DNA from: Caprella mutica
Lineage: Eukaryota > Arthropoda > Malacostraca > Amphipoda > Caprellidae
DNA: 64,000 nt
Direction: 5' to 3'
NCBI GenBank assembly: GCA_947561585.1
Contig: CANNZV010002482.1
Span: forward strand, 32,358 to 96,357
This document shows, piece after piece, positions 13,201 to 22,200 of this stretch. Position numbers and translations under genes: made by a program. Each line of letters begins with the position of its first letter. The stretch's first letter is position 1. Under the pieces are notes generated by a model. The model had not been told where the DNA came from. It saw nothing but the letters and a program-made list of their open reading frames with translations, and made no database searches.

Positions 13201-16200
13201 CCTGACCTTTAGAAATTCATGATTGACCTGTCCTGACCTTTAGAAATTCATGATTGACCTGTCCTGACCCTTAGAAATTCCTGATTGAACTGTCCTGACC
13301 CTTAGAAATTCCTGATTGAACTGTCCTGACCTTTAGAAATTCCTGATTGACCTGTCCTGACATTTAGAAATTCCTGATTGACCTGTCCTGACATTTAGAA
13401 ATTCCTGATTGACCTGTCCTGACATTTAAAAATTCCTGATTGACCTGTCCTGACATTTAAAAATTCCTGGTTGAACTGTCCTGACCTTTAGAAATTCCTG
13501 ATTGATCTGTCCTGACCTTTAGAAATTCCTGATTGACCTGTCCTGACCTTTAGAAATTCCTGATTGACCTGTCCTGACCTTTAGAAATTCCTGATTGATC
13601 TGTCCTGACCTTTAGAAATTCCTGATTGACCTGTCCTGACCTTTAGAAATTCCTGATTGACCTGTCCTGACCTTTAGAAATTCCTGATTGACCTGTCCTG
13701 ACCTTTAGAAATTCCTGATTGAACTGTCCTGACCTTTAGAAATTCCTAATTGTCCTGTCCTGACATTTAGAAATTCCTGATTGACCTGTCCTGACCTTTA
13801 GAAATTCTTGATTGACCTGTCCTGACCTTTAGAAATTCCTGATTGACCTGTCCTGACCTTTAGAAATTCTTGATTGACCTGTCCTGACCTTTAGAAATTC
13901 CTGATTGACCTGTCCTGACCTTTAGAAATTCCTGATTGACCTGTCCTGACCTTTTTAGAAATTCCTAATTGACCTGTCCTGACCTTTAGAAATTCCTGAT
14001 TGACCTGTCCTGACCTTTAGAAATTCATAATTGACCTGTCCTGACCTTTAGAAATTCCTGATTGACCTGTCCTGACCTTTAGAAATTCCTGATTGACCTG
14101 TCCTGACCTTTAGAAATTCCTGATTGACCTGTCCTGACCTTTAGAAATTCCTAATTGACCTGGCCTGACCTTTAGAAATTCATGGTTGACCTGTCCTGAC
14201 CTTTAGAAATTCCTAATTGACCTGTCCTGACCTTTAGAAATTCCTGATTGACCTGTCCTGACCTTTAGAAATTCCTGATTGAACTGTCCTGAACTTTAGA
14301 AATTCATGATTGAACTGTCCTGACCTTTAGAAATTCCTAATTGACCTGGCCTGACCTTTAGAAATTCCTGATTGACCTGTCCTGACCTTTAGAAATTCCT
14401 AATTGACCTGTCCTGACCTTTAGAAATTCCTGATTGACTTGTCCTGACCTTTAGAAATTCCTGATTGAACTGTCCTGAACTTTAGAAATTCCAGATTGAC
14501 CTGTTCTGACCTTTAGAAATTCCTGATTGACCTGTCCTGACCTTTAGAAATTCCTTATTGACCTGTCCTGACCTTTAGAAATTCCTGATTGACCTGTCCT
14601 GACCTTTAGAAATTCCTGGTTGAACTGTCCTGACCTTTAGAAATTCCTGATTGAACTGTCCTGACCTTTAGAAATTCCTGATTGACCTGTCCTGACATTT
14701 GTTACCACTCGCTACCCGAGTGGCTACTGTGGGTGCTATTAGGTCTTAGAGTGCTGCATAGCTATAGCTACTTGAGACACGAATTAGACAAAAAGTAGCC
14801 ATTCAAACCAGTGAAATACAGGGAAACTAGGAGTTATGAAGTAAAGAGCTATTGGTTCCTTCATAACTCAAAGCCACTTCATATCTCGGGTGCACTAGAT
14901 AACTTTTTATGATATCATAGAAAACTAGGGTTATTGAGAGATAACTATGACGCAATTCTTGACGTATATAACTCGGGACTTCACAGCTCGGAACTTCACA
15001 GCTCGGGACTTCACAGCTCGGGACTTCACAGCTCGGGACTTCACAGCTCGGGACTTCACAGCTCGGGACTTCACAGCTCGGGACTTCACAGCTCGGGACT
15101 TCACAGCTCGGGACTTCACAGCTCGGGACTTCACAGCTCGGGACTTCACAGCTCGGGACTTCACAACTCGGGACTTCACAACTCGGGACTTCACAACTCG
15201 GGACTTCACAACTCGGGACTTCACAACTCGGGACTTCACAACTCGGGACTTCACAACTCGGGACTTCACAACTCGGGACTTCACAACTCGGGACTTCACA
15301 ACTCGGGACTTCACACCTCAGGACTTCACACCTCAGGACTTCACACCTCAGGACTTCACACCTCAAGACTTCACAACTCAGGACTTCACAACTCAGGACT
15401 TCACAACTCAGGACTTCACAACTCAGGACTTCACAACTCAGGACTTCACAACTCAGGACTTCACAACTCAGGACTTCACAACTCAGGACTTCACAACTCA
15501 GGACTTCACAACTCAGGACTTCACAACTCAGGACTTCACAACTCAGGACTTCACAACTTGGAACTTCACAACTCTTGAGTCCTACTGCAATACTCACTTG
15601 TGTTCCTGAATAAAAGCCACAGCCTTAGGATGCTGACTGCAGTACTGCTGGTGTGGGTCTGTCAGAGTGCTGGCTACAGTCTTCAGAAACACGCCTCCCA
15701 CTTTCTGGTCTGCGGAAGACTTTTCGCCCTCTGCCTCAAGCAGCGACAGGAACTGCTCGTGCACTGTCACCACTCTCTCCAAATTACGAACCAAGGTGGA
15801 GAAGTCGCTGGAGTTCAATCTGAAAAATATTAATGAAAAGTAAAGTTAAAATGCATTAAAACAATCATTAGGGAACAATTCAGATAATGGAATAGTATCT
15901 CGTGCATTAAAGTATGCAGAGTGTGAAGTTAAATTGACAAAAAAGTAAAAATAATCAATAATATAAATCCTTTAATGTAATTACAATTGTCCTCTACTAA
16001 TACAAAGTAATTCTTCAGATAAAATTCTAAATACATCAGGTAAAACTCCAAATTCTTCAGGTAAAACTCCAAATTCTTCAGGTAAAACTCCAAAATCTTC
16101 AGGTAAAACTCCAAATTCTTCAGGTAAAACTCCAAATTCTTCAGGTAAAACTCCAAATTCTTCAGGTAAAACTCCAAATTCTTCAGGTAAAACTCCAAAT

Positions 16201-19200
16201 TCTTCAGGTAAAACTCCAAATTCTTCAGGTAAAACTCCAAATTCTTCAGGTAAAACTCCAAAATCTTCAGGTAAAACTCCAAAATCTTCAGGTAAATTTC
16301 TAAATTCATTTTTTTAATAAATTCTAAATTCAAGTATAATTTTAATTTTTTTTAAGAAACTATTTTTCCACAACATTCCATTAAAATAGTTATCCTAATT
16401 TGTACGACTAAAAAACTAATTTCATGAGGTGTAATTCTAAACAGTTCTCACAATTTGTTAGCTACAAGAGGTTTGAGGCAGGTGCTGAGCAGTGACTTCA
16501 GCTCCGAGATGTGTTGTCGCTCACTATCGAGAATGTTACGCAGCACCAACGCACGGAACATTTGCTGCTCACTCAGGGGAGAGAGGCTGGGACTGGAGGG
16601 GTGGTGACTACTGCCATTTGCACCCTCTGTGAAAAGAGAAAAAGAACTGTTAAAAATAGTGGCAAGAAATTTAATTTTAGATTTATAGAAGACAAAAGTG
16701 GCCCATCGAGACAAAAAAGGGGCAAGATTAGAGATTCAGTAGGGAGTTACAACTGAATCATTTATCAATAACAGCATTAATTCACATATAGAGATAGACA
16801 TGGTCTAGTTAGCTACTTAGTGACTAGGGAGAAGCAATACTAATTAAAATGTCAATTCCCAGGGTAAAGTTACAATTATCAGATGCAAATTTCATTAGGT
16901 TATTATTTAGTTTAAAAATAAAAAAAATTAAATGTAGCTATGAAAATATTAGCTTTCAAATATATTGTAACGGACGTCAAATTTTCAACATATATTTGTT
17001 TTTGTTTATTTTCATTATTAAATTAAAATACTTTAAAACATAATCATTCTAACTATTAACAACCATTTGAAACTCTCTCTACAATCAATAATAATTGAGT
17101 GAAATAGGTGTCATAAGTTTTAAAACACATGCCATTTTTATTTCAAAGTGGTAATTCAAATAAACTAACCGAGTACTGCACTCAGAATGACTGAGAGTAG
17201 TTAACAAATTACTTCATAACACAACTGGTAATTCCTTCTTTATATAGTCAATAACCATTACTCAATCTATTCAATAATGTAAAAATGCTTTAGAGTTAGC
17301 TAATATATAGACTACATTTAATGATGAATGTTCCATAACAAGCAGATATACATAATATAAACCATATTATTAGCTTAAAAGATCAGTCGATTTCATGCGC
17401 ACCTTCTGTGCGCATCTATCTAAAGTTTATTAACTTTTATAATAACTATTAAAATGTATGTTAATAGAGATAATTATTTATATTAGGTTTCTTAAACATG
17501 TATTAAGTCTTTAGAATTATATGTAATTTAGAAAAAGTAATCATCTTGTTTGTATTTAGAATTTTTGAGTAGAAATTCTATGTTCTGTGCAGTAGTTAGA
17601 AGATATTATTAACTATTTATAATGATTTAAAATACGCTTTACATTTGATAATATATGTAATAATGTTGTTATATATTTTATTATATTTTTGTAAGTACTC
17701 ATATTACCTGTTAGGCAATATTTACACCGAAATTCTTTGATGCCATATGGAAAAGATGAACCTAGTAATTAGAGTAGTTACCCATAAAATATGTTTTCAA
17801 ATGTCTTATATCATTTATTTATATCATATATGTTATTTTTTGTATATTTATCATTTATTCTAGTGTTACATCATAAATGCTCATTGTAATAAAATATGTC
17901 TTTGATTAATATATGTGTAATTAGGATTTTATAGAAATAAGATGTAATTTGATTGATTCTTCACTGTCTGAATAGGATATGCGTCCAGAATTTGAAATCT
18001 AAATTTAGGAAAATAAGTTGTAATACTTATCCCTCGAAGGAAGTTGGCTCAAAGAAGGAAAAATAAGGTTGAGATCTTAAACCTCATGGAAATTGGTTCA
18101 AAGGGAGGAAAATAAGTTGGAATACTTATCCCTCATGGTAATTGGTCAAAGGAGGTAAATAAGTTGAAATACTTATCCCTCATGGTAATTGGACTTGAAG
18201 TAACTTTTATCTCTGTTTTCTCTCCCCTCTTTTCGGTAATTCTTGGCTGAGGTCAAAGTTACATCTTTTTCTCCCCTCTTTTCGGTAATTCTTGGCTGAG
18301 GTCAAAGTTACATCTTTTGCTCCCCTCTTTTCGGTAATTCTTGGCTGAGGTCAAAGTTACATCTTTTTCTCCTCTCTTTTCAGTAATTCTTGGCTGAGGT
18401 CAAAGTTACATCTTTTTCTCCCCTCTTTTCAGTAATTCTTGGCTGAGGTCAAAATTACATCTTTATCTCCCCTCTTTTCGGTAATTCTCGGCTGAGGTCA
18501 AAGTTACATCTTTTTCTCCCCTCTTTTCAGTAATCCTTGGCTGAGGTCAAAATTACTTTACTTATCTCCCCTCTTTTCAGTAATCCTTGGCTAAGGTCAA
18601 AATCACTTTTTCCCTTTTCTGTAATTATTGATTGGATGGACGCACAGATTTACGTTAAAAATCAGTGATTAACCAACAGGTCTTAGTTACAGCCTTCCTC
18701 TTATTCTCTCTACTTTCCCCTTTTCTGTGATTTATGACTGAGTTTAGACTCACAGTATTGTCTCCAATAGTCTGATGTACAAACTTGACCATATGTACCT
18801 TATCTATAATTAATAATTAACTTAGGTGTTGTACTTGCAGATAATCTATGATAAGATTTATTAATATACTATTATCAAAGAATCGAGTACTTAATTTACC
18901 CTCTGTTTGTAGTTTCCTGTAACAATATTCATAAAATTAAAACATCAACTGTTCTCTCTATAAAAATGATCCTATTTAGAAGCATTATTTTAAACATTAA
19001 CTAGGGTTGTGACAATATACTTTTAATGTTATAGCTAGATACTGAAAAGACTATAGACGCAGAGAATTAAACAGTATTGAATCATACTAAGTAACTAAAC
19101 CAAATACCATAACATTTCATTTCGTCTATGACATTCTTAAGATCTATGATTTGACGCAACCCTATTGTAATTTTCATTCAGCCTTTAATTCCCATGTGAT

Positions 19201-22200
19201 AATTGTTACCTTACTAATTAATAAGACACTCACCAGGCTGAGTAATCTCCTTCACGTAGTTGGCTGGAAACCATCCCGTATTACCATCTAGAGTTCCCTC
19301 CCACCAAGTTTCATCGTCACTTTGAGTTACTGTGATTATTGCACCTCTTTTAAAGCACAGCTGAAAGGAAAACATTGAATATTAGTTAAAGTTTATTACT
19401 TGGATTGAGAGATTGCAAAAAATTCCATGGTCTAAATTCTGTTTCAATTTTCTAATTTGGATTTTTGAAAACTCGATGATGATTTGATAGCGTTAGTAGA
19501 AACATCCATTGTAGCTAAATCTAATTTAGTTTTTCATACTTTAGTACAAATTCCAGTCTGCAGAAACTGGTAAAGTGTTCATAGAGATCTCTTATTCTGT
19601 TCACAGTAAAATTAATGTAAATATATCATTGCCTGCCCACTCTCGGCCCACTCTGGAAAAGTGGTCTTTTCTGATGAATTAATTTCCCAGTCGCAGTTTA
19701 GTAATAACTAAAATGGTTAATAATGCCTAATATGTCCCACTAGTAACATGATCAACATGACAACATCCATATTATTATTCTATTGGGATATATCGTCCCA
19801 ATAGTCTTGTGATGTACATGACCCATGTTTTAAAGTATGGTCAGTCGCCAGTATATTGGCAACTTTAGCGGTTAAAAGTTAACGAGTTGAAAAACATGTA
19901 AATAACAAGTGAATCACTCCTAAAATAGTTTCAAGAGATGCACATTCATCAGATAAGAAGCATAATGATGTTTACAAGTGTAAAATCTTCACTAGAAAGT
20001 CAATTTCCTCCTTTAAAGTATCTTAATTATGGCAACCTTGATCCATTTTCATTTCTCACTGATCTGGCGACTTTCCTGACACACTTTGAAACATGGTACA
20101 TAACTGGTAGGAAATATTGTCCCATCACAAGTTTGAAATAAACACTATATTTCTATATCAATAGATTAAAAAAAGGTTCAAGCACATAAACATTATTAAA
20201 GAAATTCATTATTCCTCATAATGAACTCAGGAAAAAATTTGGCATGAAAGGGTTGAGGTATAGTAATTAATTAATAGGAACTGTATAATCTGCAGCATTT
20301 AGTAGCTCAATCTGAAAAGCCAAGTAATAAATAAAGCATGCAAGAATTATTCCCTGAATCGGACATCATTTTTTTCACCGAAACTGAAACGCACTGTTCA
20401 GGGCAAGATATTTCGAAAACTGGCAGACAAATTTCAGAGAAACTGTCGTGAGATGTTGCCAAGGACTCCTTGAAAAAATCATGTTTAATAATGGATACAT
20501 GCAGTGGTATTTCCCTTCTTTGTTTTTGTACCAAAACTGGTACAGTCTGTTCAGGGCACAATTTTTCAAAAACTGGTGGATAAATTTCAGCAAAACTATC
20601 AGGCCAGTCTGCAGAATATGAAACATTTTACCAAGACTCTCTGCGGGAGCTTTTGATTGAATTTTAGAAATTGGGAGATTTTGAATTAATTCCAATGTTA
20701 CCATTAATTTAGCTGCGGGAGATTCTGAATCTGCTGTTGAGAATCAGAGAGTAGCATAAATTAAAGTCTCTGCAGAAGAAGAGACAAATTCTGCAGACTG
20801 GCTATCAGGAAAGGTTACCAGGGACTCCTTGATAAAAAACTTGTTTGGTATTTGATGCATGCAGTGGTATTTAACCAGTCTGTATTTGGTGCACAAAATT
20901 CCACTGATTTTTAAAAAGCTGAAAAATTCCACCAATAAGGCATAAATTTCCAGCAATTTGACTGATCCATCAACATTTTACCCATTTTTCCATCGAAAAT
21001 GAATGGTAATATAGGAATAAATAACTAAAAATCCACAGACTTTGCCAGAATATTATTTTCAATGAGGAAAAATTCCACTCTCAGTAGCAGATTCAGAATC
21101 TCCCGCAGCTAAATTAATGGTAACATAGGAATTAATTCAAGATCTCCCGCAGAGATCTCAAATTTCTAAAAATTCAATCAAAAACTCCAGCAGAGAGTCT
21201 TGGAAAAATGTTCCATATTCTGCAGACTGGTTATTTAACCCCTCAAAAGTCGCCAATATACTGGCAACTTTGTCCACACTTTAAAACATGGGTCCTATAT
21301 CAGGAGATATTCAATTTCTCTAATAAAAAAGTTTCTTCAATGTCAGAGGATATTTAGCTATTGTATTAATTCCTATATTACCATTAATTTTGGCCTTGGG
21401 AGGGGAAACTGGAAAAATGTTGAAGGACTATAGACAAATTGATGAAAAATGTTGACAGCTATTTTGAAAAAGTCAGGAGTTCAGTGCACCAAATACTGTA
21501 TACAAACTGGTGCAGTGCAGGTGCAGACTGGAAAAATTGGCTTACAATTAAATATTAACAATTGTTTTCCCCGTCTCTTAAAGTTTTAAACATGCTCTAT
21601 GAGCCCAGTCTGTATTTCGTGGTAAATTCCACCGACATGTCGGTGGAATTTTTTCCCTTTGAAAGTAATATTCTGGCAAAGTCGGTGGATTTTTAGCTAT
21701 TTATTCCTATGTTACAATTAATTTTCGGTGGAAAAATGGGTAAAATGTTGGTGGATCAGCCAAATTACTGGAAATTTATGGTGGATTTTTCCAACTTTTT
21801 CAAAAAGTCAGTGGAATTTTGGATACGTATCTAAAAGCTGAGCGGCGCACACCAGTACGGCGCATCAGATTACGGCGCACCACTGTACATTCTATTAGAT
21901 AGGTAATTTGAATACAGATTAATGACAAATGGAGTGAATTTGGTAGGTAATTGTAGTATCAAATTTATGTGACGCCTGACAGTACCTGAAGGCTGAATCC
22001 AATGTTTATACTACACAGTTTGATTATTTGATTGAGATGTTTAATTTGGAATAGAAAATAAAATTCATCATAGAAAACTGTAATTGTAATTTTATGGGGT
22101 AACTATTGTAAACTTTCCAGTCTGCAGAATGTGTCTCTTCTCCCGCAGAGCCAGAGTGGAATAATAACTCATTTCAGATTGACTAGTAACTCTGTTAAGA

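Noticed and set aside
14827..15609. Repeat proteins on either strand of the 15-bp array (SCEV, ARDFT, SGLH types)
   Set aside because: The array lies in an intron between two conserved PIX exons; the frames exist only because 15 is a multiple of three.
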